Positions 1 through 8,215 are shown, counted from the first letter of the stretch. The stretch: 64,000 nt of DNA from Planobispora longispora (GCF_016863135.1 NZ_BOOH01000039.1:1-64000), one strand, 5' to 3'. The notes: a model not told the origin generated them from the letters alone. Numbers and translations are program-made.

Positions 1-117
1 AAACTCAGCAGTCCGTGGCGCAGGTCAGAGCTGATCTGAGAAAGAGTTGAAGATCCGCATTTATCTGGCTTCCGCCTGTCCGTTTGCTCGGCAAAGCACA
101 GCGTTGGAGGCCCGATC

Positions 118-441
118 ATGGCTGGGGAGCATGTGGCGTCATGCCTCACCCCCATAGACCCGGTTGGGGTGGCTGACCAGCTCCAACGGGAGCTGGCTCA
201 GCATGGGATCACAGCGGATGTGAATGACGGCTACGGGTTGGCCGTGGTGTCGGCCTGGCGTGGTCTGGTCGTGTGGACCAACGGTGATCTTTTCTGGTGG
301 TTCGCCGGTTGGAACGCTCAGCGTGGCCGACCTGTCTATGCCTACCACCCGGCGACGGATCCGAAGCGGGCAGCACGGCGTATCGCCGTCCGGTACAAGG
401 ATCTTCGCGCCGCAGACCGTTCCACGTCGGACAGGTCGTGA
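118..441 (+). CDS. Hypothetical AICE-1 protein, 107 aa
   Basis: I do not recognise a family. The ATG at 118 follows a good ribosome site (GGAGG at 106-110, 7-nt spacing), which supports translation. The protein is soluble-looking, with an aromatic-rich centre (WTNGDLFWWFAGW, about residues 53-65) and an Arg-rich tail. Its stop overlaps the GTG region of the next ORF, suggesting coupling. It lies at the left edge of the integrative element whose integrase is at 4769. Small proteins of this kind are common in actinomycete mobile elements, but function is unknown. Confidence 0.6.
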   Translation: MAGEHVASCLTPIDPVGVADQLQRELAQHGITADVNDGYGLAVVSAWRGLVVWTNGDLFWWFAGWNAQRGRPVYAYHPATDPKRAARRIAVRYKDLRAADRSTSDRS

Positions 442-684
442 GTGGGCATGGCGCAGAATGCGAAGCGCCTGACCCATCCACGGGTTCACGAAGTGATCCT
501 GCTGGGAGAGCGTCATGCGGGACACGTGGCGCTTTCGCGAATCGAATTCCTCGACTTCTTCAAGCTGGATATCAGCGACGTGCGCGGCGGATACAGCGCC
601 AGCGCGCTGTATCACGTGTATCTGCGCTCTCGTACTCAGGCACGGATGCAGGACAGCAGCCACGCGGAACCGCAGGGCTGGTAA
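442..684 (+). CDS. Hypothetical AICE-1 protein, 80 aa
   Basis: A short ORF starting at GTG 442 or ATG 448, directly after the stop of the upstream ORF, so probably translationally coupled to it. There is no recognisable domain; the protein is basic at the N terminus with a mixed-charge core and no membrane segment. It could be a small DNA-binding or accessory protein of the element. Low support apart from position and coupling. Confidence 0.4.
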   Translation: MGMAQNAKRLTHPRVHEVILLGERHAGHVALSRIEFLDFFKLDISDVRGGYSASALYHVYLRSRTQARMQDSSHAEPQGW

Positions 685-1031
685 GTGAGCACGCCAGAGA
701 AGGCGCACGGCTGACGGCTCACTGCCCCCGCTCGTGATGGTGCGGTTGACCGGCTCGCTCTTCCCGCCGCCCCTGTCCCGCACCATCACCTCAACGCCCC
801 CGGCAGAGTCCTTCTGCGCTCATGAGAGCGCCAGTTCCCAGGGCTCTGTCGGGGGTCCTCTCGTACGGGCACGGCCGTGAGCTGGGGCTTATCTCACCAC
901 AGGATCTAAGCGATCTCATCGCCGGATGTTTTCGATCTCACCGCATGATCACACCGCGCGATGGGTTGACCCCTTCCCCGAAACCTACCTTCGCCTCGTA
1001 GGTCACCGGAGACGGAAGGGATGTGATCTAG
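685..1031. promoter_or_regulatory. Intergenic control region of AICE-1 transfer operon
   Basis: No convincing gene. Two structures are visible. A 12-bp inverted repeat (734-745 and 778-789, GTGATGGTGCGG arms, 32-nt loop) lies just after the upstream ORFs and could be a terminator or a cis site. Three copies of ATCTCA(C/T)C start at 891, 913 and 935, exactly 22 bp apart, so they fall on one face of the helix and look like operator repeats. A TTGACC hexamer at 965-970 could be a -35 box for the operon that starts at 1032. Regulation by a KorSA/GntR-type repressor is inference. Confidence 0.4.
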
Positions 1032-1391
1032 ATGAACGCAGCTCAGCACCACCGCCGCCGCGAACTAATCGCCGGTTTGCGCGCCCTGGCCGCCTTCCTG
1101 GACAGCCACCCGCAGGTGCCCGTCCCCCGGTACGGAGCCATCCGGGTGTCGGTCCACACCAACTACGACACCGACGCCACCACCGAACCCGAGGCGATCG
1201 CCGAAGTCGAGCGAATCGCCGCCCTGCTGGGGACCACGCCCACCGTTGAGGGCGGACACCACGTCGCCGGTATGGAGTTCGGCAGCGTCCGGTACGAAGC
1301 CGTCCTGGTCACGCGGGCGGCGATGGCTCGCCGCGCCGCTCTGGACTCCTACAGCGACGCGATCACCCTCGACGAGATCGAGGAGGCGTGA
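1032..1391 (+). CDS. Conserved AICE accessory protein, 119 aa (paralogue of 25041-25388)
   Basis: Unknown function, but clearly conserved: the same protein type is encoded in AICE-2 at 25041-25388. Both share LRxLAAFLxxxPxVPVPR near the N terminus, then an acidic AEIxRIAALLGT block, then FGxVxYEA and an Ala/Arg-rich helix. It is soluble, with no metal motif or membrane segment. It heads a tight run of small genes leading into the TraB translocase, so a role in element transfer or maintenance is likely but unproven. The ATG at 1032 is preceded by a GGAAGGGATG purine stretch. Confidence 0.7.
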   Translation: MNAAQHHRRRELIAGLRALAAFLDSHPQVPVPRYGAIRVSVHTNYDTDATTEPEAIAEVERIAALLGTTPTVEGGHHVAGMEFGSVRYEAVLVTRAAMARRAALDSYSDAITLDEIEEA

Positions 1392-1394
1392 GCG

Positions 1395-1586
1395 ATGGAC
1401 ATCGCACTGGTCGCCGTGTTCCTGGGCTTGATCCTGTCGATCGCCACTCTCGCGCTGTTCGTGGTGCTGGTCGCCGTGATCCGCGCCGAGGACCGCCGCC
1501 ACGCCCCCACCGGAGCCCTGAGCCACCGGCTGTTGGGGACCTACGCCCACCGTTGCCCGCCGGCCGCCTGCACCGGGAGGAGGTGA
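1395..1586 (+). CDS. Small single-pass membrane protein of AICE-1, 63 aa
   Basis: The N-terminal 30 residues form one hydrophobic helix (ALVAVFLGLILSIATLALFV), followed by an acidic/basic EDRR motif and a short cytoplasmic-type tail. AICE-2 has an equivalent at 28170-28415, with a hydrophobic segment then QEDRR. It starts three bases after the stop at 1391, so it is operonic with the preceding gene. It may be an Spd-like or TraB-accessory membrane protein; that role is inferred from context only. Confidence 0.6.
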   Translation: MDIALVAVFLGLILSIATLALFVVLVAVIRAEDRRHAPTGALSHRLLGTYAHRCPPAACTGRR

Positions 1587-1592
1587 GCCCTG

Positions 1593-1724
1593 ATGCGCAC
1601 ACTCCCGTCCACGCCTGGCCGGTGCTTATGCGGTGCCGACGCCAAGCCCGGAAACCGGCGATGCGCCAAGTGCCGTGCCCGTTGGCGCTGGCACCGCCGC
1701 AAGTCCCGGCACGACGGCCTCTGA
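1593..1724 (+). CDS. Zinc-ribbon mini-protein, 43 aa
   Basis: A very small ORF (ATG 1593, stop 1722-1724) with two Cys pairs, CLCG and CAKC, separated by 10 residues, then an Arg/Trp-rich tail. GGAGGAGGTGA lies just upstream as a strong ribosome site. A paralogous zinc-ribbon protein in AICE-2 (28412-28633) has CICG and CRKC followed by the same type of basic tail, and it also sits beside the small membrane protein, so the gene pair is conserved between the two elements. Probably a nucleic-acid or protein-binding accessory factor. Confidence 0.6.
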   Translation: MRTLPSTPGRCLCGADAKPGNRRCAKCRARWRWHRRKSRHDGL

Positions 1725-1778
1725 CCCGCCCACCGTCCCCCGCCCCCGGAAATCCCCTGTGAGAGGAGGTGAGGTCCC

Positions 1779-1967
1779 ATGACCGTAACCGTCCCGCTGG
1801 TGCTCGTGTTCGGCGCACTGGTGTTCATCGCCTGGCGTTACCTGGGCCTGCGCTGGTGGCACGCGCTGATCACCCTGCTGTTCGGCTTCCTGCTGGCCGC
1901 GACCGCGCTCGCGCCCGGTATCCGCAACGCCATCCGCGCGGTCCTGAGCTGGATCACCGGCCACTGA
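1779..1967 (+). CDS. Small two-helix membrane protein of AICE-1, 62 aa
   Basis: Almost the whole protein is hydrophobic: helix one at about residues 3-18 and helix two at about 30-47, joined by RYLGLRWW. GGAGGTGAGG precedes the ATG at 1779. Tiny membrane proteins of this kind are frequent in actinomycete integrative elements between the rep/spd and tra genes and are often suspected of acting in plasmid spread along the mycelium. That function is not shown by the sequence. Confidence 0.6.
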   Translation: MTVTVPLVLVFGALVFIAWRYLGLRWWHALITLLFGFLLAATALAPGIRNAIRAVLSWITGH

Positions 1968-1999
1968 CCCCTGTCCCCGACCGAAGGATGTGATGCCTA

Positions 2000-2344
2000 A
2001 TGCCCCACCGCCACCCCTACCCGCACACGGATCTTCAGGAGGTTGCCTCTCGCAACACCACCGCCGCCCAACTCCTGACGGCACTCACCCACGACCCCCT
2101 ACCTCTGCTTCCCATCTGGGCGTACGTGATCGCCGCCCTCGACGACATCGAAGCCCTGATCGACGAGATCACCGGTCTACGTGCCGAACTGGCCAGCGTC
2201 CGCCACCAGCGCGCCAACCTGCGAGCCGCCATCCGCGCCACCCTGGCGGCCGACCGCGACGGCGACGACGATCCCCTGTACTACATCCGTGACGAGCTGC
2301 ACGCCCAGACCAGCGCCGACCAAGCGGCGGGTGAGGGCCGATGA
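2000..2344 (+). CDS. Hypothetical helical protein upstream of traB, 114 aa
   Basis: Soluble, alpha-helical protein with a probable coiled-coil in the middle (DEITGLRAELASVRHQR, about residues 54-70). Its stop overlaps the ATG of the TraB-like translocase at 2341, so the two are translationally coupled. It is probably an accessory or regulatory partner of the DNA translocase. No family is recognised. Confidence 0.6.
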   Translation: MPHRHPYPHTDLQEVASRNTTAAQLLTALTHDPLPLLPIWAYVIAALDDIEALIDEITGLRAELASVRHQRANLRAAIRATLAADRDGDDDPLYYIRDELHAQTSADQAAGEGR

Positions 2345-4167
2345 GCAGACATCGCGTCTCACGCCATCAGATACGCCGCAACGCCCGCCGGATGCGCCGC
2401 TACGGCGTCCAGCCCGTCGGCATGATCGATGATCTGGAGTTCGCGCCCCTGTTCATCGCCGGTATCGCCCGCCTGGCCTGGCGGTACCGCTCCGAACTCG
2501 CCCCCTTCACCATCGCCACGTCGGTCCTGCTGGGCGGCATGATCCTGCGGCACTGGTTCCCCGAGTGGTGGCCCACCGTCCTGATCATCACGATCATGCT
2601 GGTCGGTGTGCTGGTCGTCTGGGGCCGATGGGTCAACCTGCCACGTCCGATCGAACGCGGCTACGCGGCCTTCACCACGGCGTTCGCTGGAACGTGGCTC
2701 ACCCTGGCCGCCTACCACGGACCGTTCACCGCTCCCCTGCCCGCCGTACTTGGCATCGGCACATTCCTGCTGGCTGTGCCCTGGTGGGCGCATCGGCGCA
2801 GACGTGCCCGCGTGCGGGTGGAACGCACGCTGGCCGCCTGGCCGGACATCGCCCAAGCGGTCGGCCTGGCCGGATCCCGCGTGCAGTCCGCGATCGTGGA
2901 TCTGTGGGGGTACCGCTTCCGGCTCGGGCTCGGACTCGGGCAGACCGTTGAGGACGCGGTCAGCTCCGTCCCCCGCCTGGAATCGGCGCTGGGCACCGCA
3001 CGCGGCGGGGTGCGCGTTCAGCCGGTGGCCAGCAAGCAGGCCAACCGCGCCGATGTGCGGGTGATCGAAACCGACCCGCACGCCGACGCCATCGCCTGGC
3101 CAGGTCCGTCCATCACCTCGATCACGCAACCGGCCAAGCTGGGGCTGTTCGAGGACGGCAACCCCGTCCGTGTTCCTCTGCTCCGGCGGCACGCGCTGTT
3201 CGCGGGCATGTCCGGGGCGGGCAAGTCTGGTGGCGTGAACGTCCTGCTGGGGGACCTGACCGCCTGCCAGGACGTGATCCTGTGGGCGATCGACCTCAAG
3301 CGCGGCATGGAACTCCAGCCCTGGGCCTCGTGCATCGACCGGTTGGCCACCACTCCGCAAGAGGCGGAAGCCCTGCTGGCCGATGCCGTGGTCATCCTCG
3401 ACGGACGGGCCGATGACCTCACCATGCGCGGTGAGCGCGTGTGGGAGCCGTCACCGGAACGACCCGCGCTGATCATCATCGTCGACGAGTACGCCGAGCT
3501 GGCCAGTGAGGCACCACGGGCCATCGATTACGCCGACTCGATCGCCCGGCGTGGCCGCGCCCCAGCGGTCAACCTGATCGCTGCCACCCAACGTCCTTCC
3601 AAGGACGCGATGGGCAAGAGCGCGATCCGCTCCCAGATGGATGTCCGGCTGTGCTTCCGCGTCCGGGAACCCCGCGACGGGGATCTCATCCTGGGCCAGG
3701 GCATGGTCAAAGCCGGATGGCAGCCGCACAAGCTGGATGCTCCCGGCAAGTTCCTGATCAGTTCCCCCGAACACGACATCCCTCGCCGTGCCCGCACCTA
3801 CCTCCTCGATGACGAGGGGGTACGGGCCACCGCCGAGCAGCACGCCGTCGTTCGCCCGGTGCTCGACGAGGTGTCGGCCCAAGCGCTGGAACGCGCGGCT
3901 GATACGTCGGCTCCGCTGCCCAGACCCACCGTCAAGCCTTCTCCCCGGCATGCCCGCGACAACGCCGTACGGGAGGCTGAGGAGGCTTTGGCCGCCGCAC
4001 TGAGGCAGGCTCCCGGTGACGGGGTCAGCATCGGCGATCTCATGCGCGCTACCGGCATGCGCCGTACTTGGGTCTACCAACGCCTTCAGGATCTGGGTCG
4101 TGCGCGTCAGGTCGAACAGGTCACGCGGGGGCGCTGGCGAGCCCTGCCTGAGATACACGATCCGTAA
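2341..4167 (+). CDS. FtsK/SpoIIIE-type DNA translocase (TraB-like), AICE-1
   Basis: 608-residue conjugative translocase that would pump double-stranded element DNA between hyphae. The N-terminal 150 residues hold several membrane helices (about 55-75, 82-102, 106-150). The ATPase core has Walker A GMSGAGKSGG (about 289-298), Walker B LIIIVDEYAEL (about 379-389) and an ATQRP motif. The C terminus (about 540-600) looks like a winged helix, as in FtsK-gamma and TraB domains that recognise clt repeats. It is much longer than, and not closely similar to, the TraB-like protein of AICE-2. The large palindrome immediately downstream (4175-4252) may be its target. Confidence 0.9.
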   Translation: MSRHRVSRHQIRRNARRMRRYGVQPVGMIDDLEFAPLFIAGIARLAWRYRSELAPFTIATSVLLGGMILRHWFPEWWPTVLIITIMLVGVLVVWGRWVNLPRPIERGYAAFTTAFAGTWLTLAAYHGPFTAPLPAVLGIGTFLLAVPWWAHRRRRARVRVERTLAAWPDIAQAVGLAGSRVQSAIVDLWGYRFRLGLGLGQTVEDAVSSVPRLESALGTARGGVRVQPVASKQANRADVRVIETDPHADAIAWPGPSITSITQPAKLGLFEDGNPVRVPLLRRHALFAGMSGAGKSGGVNVLLGDLTACQDVILWAIDLKRGMELQPWASCIDRLATTPQEAEALLADAVVILDGRADDLTMRGERVWEPSPERPALIIIVDEYAELASEAPRAIDYADSIARRGRAPAVNLIAATQRPSKDAMGKSAIRSQMDVRLCFRVREPRDGDLILGQGMVKAGWQPHKLDAPGKFLISSPEHDIPRRARTYLLDDEGVRATAEQHAVVRPVLDEVSAQALERAADTSAPLPRPTVKPSPRHARDNAVREAEEALAAALRQAPGDGVSIGDLMRATGMRRTWVYQRLQDLGRARQVEQVTRGRWRALPEIHDP

Positions 4168-4174
4168 CCGTCAA

Positions 4175-4252
4175 CGTCCGCCGTCTGCGTCCGTCCGCGC
4201 GTCTGCGCGTAGATAAGCGCCTGACAGACGCGGACGGACGGACCGGCGGACG
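4175..4252. repeat. Long near-perfect palindrome after traB (clt or terminator candidate)
   Basis: The left arm holds CGTCCGCCG (4175-4183) and CGTCCGTCCGCG...TCTG (4188-4205); the right arm holds CAGACGCGGACGGACG (4225-4240) and CGGCGGACG (4244-4252). These pair to give about 25 bp of stem around a small loop. No T-run follows, so a simple intrinsic terminator is less convincing. TraB proteins are known to recognise repeats in a clt locus near the 3' end of traB, and this position fits. Confidence 0.55.
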
Positions 4253-4334
4253 ATCACAACCCGTAATCAGCGACAGCGCGGGATCACCGCGAAGAAAGCG
4301 AGCCGCCACTGACGAACGAGAGGGGGGATGCCCC

Positions 4335-4511
4335 ATGCAGGCATACACCGTCGAACAGGTAGCGGAGATGTTGAGCATCGGCCGTGACAAGGTCTACTAC
4401 CTGCTCCGCACCGGACAGCTCAAGAGCATCAAGATCGGCAAGCTTCGCCGGATCACCGACCAGCACCTTGCCGCCTTCGTCGCCTCACTGGAGTCCATGG
4501 ACGAGGCGTAG
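4335..4511 (+). CDS. xis: Excisionase / MerR-type DNA-binding protein, 58 aa
   Basis: Small helix-turn-helix protein of the excisionase family (MQAYTVEQVAEMLSIGRDKV at the N terminus, then YYLLRTGQLKSIKIG, the typical wing). It helps direct tyrosine-integrase excision by bending the att DNA. It lies 260 bp before the integrase, separated by a ribbon-helix-helix gene, the usual xis-int arrangement. The ATG at 4335 follows AGGGGGG. Its length is normal for the family. Function is assigned from family and position. Confidence 0.8.
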   Translation: MQAYTVEQVAEMLSIGRDKVYYLLRTGQLKSIKIGKLRRITDQHLAAFVASLESMDEA

Positions 4512-4611
4512 AACAGCGTGCTACAACGTTCTACAGGGCCGGTTGTGCGGCACCGCCGCACAACCGGCAAGCGCCTCTTGATACCTGCACGACACAGGAA
4601 GGAAGCCGTCT

Positions 4612-4764
4612 ATGACACGCGACCGAACGACCCTGCCGCCCGTCCGGGTGGACGCGGAGCTGAAGGAACGTCTCCGCAGGTACGCCGAGTCGCAGGAGCG
4701 AGACGTGTCGTGGGTGATCAGGAAGGCGATCGAGGAGTATCTCAACCGCCACGAGAAGGGGTGA
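4612..4764 (+). CDS. Ribbon-helix-helix DNA-binding protein, 50 aa
   Basis: Short CopG/Arc-type protein: PPVRVDAELKERLRRYAE (strand plus helix A) followed by SWVIRKAIEEYLNRH (helix B). GGAAGGAAG precedes the ATG at 4612. The stop is four bases before the integrase start, so the pair is co-transcribed. It probably regulates int/xis expression or acts as an accessory recombination factor. Confidence 0.7.
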   Translation: MTRDRTTLPPVRVDAELKERLRRYAESQERDVSWVIRKAIEEYLNRHEKG

Positions 4765-4768
4765 TCCC

Positions 4769-5965
4769 TTGGCCAAGATCCTGATCGGCACGTACGAAGC
4801 GACCATCTACCCCGAGGGAAACGGCTACACCGGAGCGATCTCTCTCGGCTTCGGCCCGGACGGCAAGCGCCAACGGGTCAAGCGGAAGGGCCGGACCAAG
4901 GCCGAGGTGAAGACCAAGCTCATCGAAGCCGTCAAGGAGCTGGAATCCGGCGTCAAGAGCTCCGACAAGTACACCGTTCGCGACGCCGTCGAGGACTGGT
5001 TGTCCAAGGGGCTCAAAGGACGTTCGGCGGGGACGGTCGGCAAGCTGACCACACTCGCCCGGAAGCACGTCATTCCGCTGATCGGCAAGGAGAAGCTCAA
5101 GCGGCTCACCGCCGATCAGGTGGACGAGTGGCTGGACGGTCTTACCGGCGACCTCTCTACGAGAACGCTCGGAGAGGTTCACGCGATCCTGAAGCGCGCC
5201 ATCCGGCAGGCTCAGGCCCGAGACCTCGTGTTGAGGAACGTCGCCGAGCTCGTTCAGACGCCTACGGGAAAGGAGGGAAGGCCGAGCAAGGCACTGACGC
5301 AGCAGCAAGCCGACGCGGTCCTGCAATCGGCGAAGTCGTCACCGCTCCACGCCTACGTGGTGCTCAGTCTCACCACGGGCATCCGTACCGAGGAAGCCCG
5401 CGCGCTGCGCTGGGATCACGTGGTCGCCTGGGACAAGACCGCCAAAGGATGGCGGGCCGTCACCGACGTCGGGTTCAAGCACGAACGATTCGCCATCTAC
5501 GTATGGCGAGCGGACAGGGTCACCGGCGACACCAAGACGCCGAAGTCCCGGCGCACCCTGGAGATCCCCAAGCTCGCCGCCGAGGCGCTTCGGCAACACC
5601 ACGCACGACAGGCCGTCGCCCGCCTGAAGGCAGGCGACGCCTGGCAGGAGAACGGTCTCGTCTTCTGCACGAGCGTCGGGACTCCGCTGGACGCCCATAA
5701 CGTGCGGCGATCGTTCCGGGCGATCACCCGACAGGCGAAGGTGGGTGAGGACTGGACTCCCCGCGAGCTCCGTCACTCGTTCGTCTCGATCATGAGCGCG
5801 AACGACGTGCCCTTGGAGACCATCGCCGATCTCGTCGGGCATGCGGGCACCCGAGTGACCGAAGCCGTGTACCGAAAGCAGCTCAAGCCGGTGATCACCA
5901 AGGGTGCCGAGACCATGAACGCCGTCTTCGGCACCGGCAAGACCAGGAAGCGTAAGTCCGCGTGA
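4769..5965 (+). CDS. int: Tyrosine-type site-specific integrase, AICE-1
   Basis: 398-residue phage-type integrase. It has an N-terminal arm-binding AP2-like region (about 1-50), a SAM-like core-binding domain (about 65-150) and a catalytic domain with Arg in TTGIRTEEARALRW, ELRHSF with the His-x-x-Arg box region, GHAG and the nucleophile Tyr in TEAVYRK near the C terminus. The start is TTG at 4769, chosen for AAGGGG about 7 nt upstream and coupling to the RHH gene. The gene ends 93 bp from the 3' end of tRNA-Ala, so that tRNA is the likely attachment site. Confidence 0.92.
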   Translation: MAKILIGTYEATIYPEGNGYTGAISLGFGPDGKRQRVKRKGRTKAEVKTKLIEAVKELESGVKSSDKYTVRDAVEDWLSKGLKGRSAGTVGKLTTLARKHVIPLIGKEKLKRLTADQVDEWLDGLTGDLSTRTLGEVHAILKRAIRQAQARDLVLRNVAELVQTPTGKEGRPSKALTQQQADAVLQSAKSSPLHAYVVLSLTTGIRTEEARALRWDHVVAWDKTAKGWRAVTDVGFKHERFAIYVWRADRVTGDTKTPKSRRTLEIPKLAAEALRQHHARQAVARLKAGDAWQENGLVFCTSVGTPLDAHNVRRSFRAITRQAKVGEDWTPRELRHSFVSIMSANDVPLETIADLVGHAGTRVTEAVYRKQLKPVITKGAETMNAVFGTGKTRKRKSA

Positions 5966-6005
5966 GGTGGCTCCCCGATTGGCTCCCACCGACCCTCAGA
6001 CATGG

Positions 6006-6041
6006 AAAAAGGGCTCCGGATCAACTCCGAAACCCTTTCCC
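6006..6041. terminator. Hairpin after integrase
   Basis: AAAGGGCTCCGGA and TCCGAAACCCTTT can pair with two mismatches around a short loop, between the integrase stop and the tRNA-Ala 3' end. It probably terminates int transcription and could also serve the convergent tRNA transcript. Confidence 0.45.
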
Positions 6042-6057
6042 ACCTGCATCTTCCTTG

Positions 6058-6131
6058 TGGAGATGAGGGGATTCGAACCCCTGACCCCTTCGATGCGAAC
6101 GAAGTGCGCTACCGGACTGCGCTACATCCCC
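6058..6131 (-). tRNA. tRNA-Ala (anticodon CGC)
   Basis: On the minus strand the acceptor arm GGGGATG pairs with CATCTCC (one G-U). The anticodon loop is TTCGCAT (anticodon CGC, codon GCG). The T-loop is GTTCGAATC. The discriminator base is A and CCA is not encoded. The 3' end faces the AICE-1 integrase 93 bp away, so the 3' half probably doubles as the attachment site; the second att copy would lie left of the window. Confidence 0.93.
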
Positions 6132-6204
6132 AAGGCGTGAACTAGATTAGCAAACTTCTCAGGGCACTCGCGCCATCCGGGTACCGGGCCTGTCCCGCCG
6201 CCGG

Positions 6205-6843
6205 TCAATCGCCGACCGCGCGGACGGGAGGATCGGCGTACTGGTCGAAGATCTCGTCGCGAACCGTGGTGAGGTCGATGACCTCGGCCGCCGGGCGCCG
6301 GGCCTCCAGTTCGGCTCTCCGCTGCGCCTCCAGGCGGGCCCGCCTGGCACGTTCCGCACGGGCCTTGGCCGCGGCCGCGCGCCGTTCGGCGTCGACGCGG
6401 ACGGAGGCGCGCAGCACGGTCAGGTAGGAGACCAGGAGGATCACCGAGGGGGCCACGCCCCACCAGGGGATCACCTGGGCGGCGGCGGTCACCGTCGAGG
6501 CGAGGACCAGCAGCGCGCACCAGAACGTCAGCCGTCTCCGCTTGGCCACGATCCTCGCGCGGCGGCGCAGCTCGGCGCGGCGGCGCTCCGCCTGCCTCGC
6601 CGCGGCCGTGAGCTGGGGGCCGGTCTCCGGCGCGTCGTCGGGCGCGGAGGGCTCAGCGGTGACTTCGAACTCTCCGGTGAGGGTGTCGCCCTCGACGGGC
6701 TGGTCCGGCTGGGCGTACGGCTCGGCGAGTTCGTGAGGCTCCGGAAAAGTGGCACGGTCCCGTCTGAGCCACATGGGCACGAGGACGCACAGCCACATGA
6801 TGACGATGGCCAGATACAGGAAAACACTGCTGCTCACGGCCAC
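6205..6843 (-). CDS. glpR: Divisome membrane protein SepX / Glp receptor GlpR
   Basis: 212-residue protein. One N-terminal helix (about 7-24) is followed by an acidic Pro-rich linker (32-80), an Arg-rich coiled region, two more membrane helices (about 107-145) and a Glu/Arg/Ala coiled tail ending in VRDEIFDQYADPP. This is the SepX (Streptomyces) / GlpR (Corynebacterium) architecture, a membrane factor that works with Glp at the division septum. The Glp partner is encoded in the same block (8823-10082), and the rimJ-like gene lies between, as in corynebacteria and mycobacteria. The assignment rests on architecture and synteny. Confidence 0.8.
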   Translation of the reverse strand: MAVSSSVFLYLAIVIMWLCVLVPMWLRRDRATFPEPHELAEPYAQPDQPVEGDTLTGEFEVTAEPSAPDDAPETGPQLTAAARQAERRRAELRRRARIVAKRRRLTFWCALLVLASTVTAAAQVIPWWGVAPSVILLVSYLTVLRASVRVDAERRAAAAKARAERARRARLEAQRRAELEARRPAAEVIDLTTVRDEIFDQYADPPVRAVGD

Positions 6844-6961
6844 CTCCGGGCAGCACGAAGGCGCGCGTGGTCCGTCGGCGCCCTCGATGTGCTCACGTCA
6901 CGCACCGTAAGACCGCGTGTCACTATTTGACGAGCATTCGATGCGGTGTGTCGTGAGATCT

Positions 6962-7618
6962 TCAAACCTCTTCGCGGGAGGTGCCGCCGGGAGCCGCGGC
7001 CTCGCGGTCGAGGCGCCATCGCGAGAGCAGGCCCCGCGGCGCGTCCTCGACGGTGAGCGCGTAGCAGAGGTGGTCGCGCCATGCGCCGTCGATGTGCAGA
7101 TGCCTTCGCCGGATGCCTTCCTCCCGGAAGCCGAGCTTCTCGACCACCCGGCGGCTGGCGTGGTTCTCAGGCCTGATGTTGGCCTCGACCCGGTGCAGCC
7201 CGGTGACGAAGAAGCAGTGGTCGACCGCCATGGCCACGGCGGTCGGGATGATCCCCTTACCCGCCAGAGCGCCGTCCACCCAATAACCGATCTGCGCGGA
7301 CCGGGCCGAGCCCCACACGATGGCCCCCACGGTGAGCTGACCTGCGAAGGCGCCCCGATAGGTCACGACCCAGGGCAGGGCCAGTCCCTGCCTGGCCTCC
7401 CGGCGCAGGGAACCCACCATCGAGATGTAGGGGCCCAGGCCGCTGCGGGACAGGGGCGTCTCGGGGTTGCTCGGCTCCCAGGGGCGGAGCCACGCGGCGT
7501 TGCGCAGTCGCGTCTCCCGCCAGACCCGCACGTCCCGCAGGCGCAGCGGCCGGAGTCCTACCGGGCCTTCCGTAAGGGTCACCGGCCAGCCACGAAGTCG
7601 ATCCACGTTCCCAATCAT
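6962..7618 (-). CDS. GNAT N-acetyltransferase (RimJ/RimL type)
   Basis: 218-residue acyl-CoA transferase that would acetylate a protein N terminus or small amine. The N-terminal LTEGPVGLRPLRLRDVRVW opening is typical of RimJ. The acetyl-CoA loop is GYWVDGALAGKGI (about 117-129), and the ENHASRRVVEKLGF helix (about 153-166) closes the fold. It occupies the rimJ position between glp and glpR in the conserved actinobacterial order, so a link to ribosome or division function is possible but unproven. Confidence 0.85.
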   Translation of the reverse strand: MIGNVDRLRGWPVTLTEGPVGLRPLRLRDVRVWRETRLRNAAWLRPWEPSNPETPLSRSGLGPYISMVGSLRREARQGLALPWVVTYRGAFAGQLTVGAIVWGSARSAQIGYWVDGALAGKGIIPTAVAMAVDHCFFVTGLHRVEANIRPENHASRRVVEKLGFREEGIRRRHLHIDGAWRDHLCYALTVEDAPRGLLSRWRLDREAAAPGGTSREEV

Positions 7619-7651
7619 CCCCCCAAGCAGGGCCGTCGTGCCACGAGACCG

Positions 7652-8149
7652 TCAGCGTGGATGGTCCCCGCCCCGGATTTGGTCCACGGCGTGCTTGAGG
7701 ACGGGGGTCAGTACGGCCATGCCATCACGGACCCCTCCGGAGGAACCGGGCAGATTGACGACCAAGGTGTTTCCCGCCTGGCCGGCCAGTCCCCGGGACA
7801 GGATCGAGGTCGGCACCGCGTCGCGGTTGACGTGACGGATGGCCTCGGCGATGCCGGGGATCTCCCTGTCGAGCACCCTGCGGGTCATCTCCGGGGTCAG
7901 GTCGGCCGGGGTGAGCCCGGTGCCGCCGGTGGTGACGATCACGTCGTACCCCTCGGCCACTCCGGATCTGAGCGCCTCCTCGACCGGCTCGCCGTCGGGG
8001 ACCACGCGCGGGCCGTCCACGTCGCATCCGGCCGCCGCGAGCAGCTCGGCCAGCAGCTTTCCTGACTTGTCCTCGTATATACCGGCGGACGCCCGGTTCG
8101 ACGCCGTGATCACCAGGGCTCTCACGCGCTCTCCCTCCACGACTTCCAC
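7652..8149 (-). CDS. MogA/MoaB-type molybdopterin adenylyltransferase
   Basis: 165-residue protein of the MogA/MoaB fold that adenylylates molybdopterin before metal insertion. It shows the MPT-binding loop TTGGTGLTPADLTPE (about 93-107) and the C-terminal NLPGSSGGVRDG (about 141-152). Length is normal. It is in the same orientation as moaC and glp upstream, consistent with a molybdenum-cofactor operon. Confidence 0.9.
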   Translation of the reverse strand: MEVVEGERVRALVITASNRASAGIYEDKSGKLLAELLAAAGCDVDGPRVVPDGEPVEEALRSGVAEGYDVIVTTGGTGLTPADLTPEMTRRVLDREIPGIAEAIRHVNRDAVPTSILSRGLAGQAGNTLVVNLPGSSGGVRDGMAVLTPVLKHAVDQIRGGDHPR

Positions 8150-8215
8150 GGACGTTACGGCCGCGGTACGGCCTCCGCGACCGCTACGACCGGTCCCGGC
8201 CCCGACCCCGGCCCC

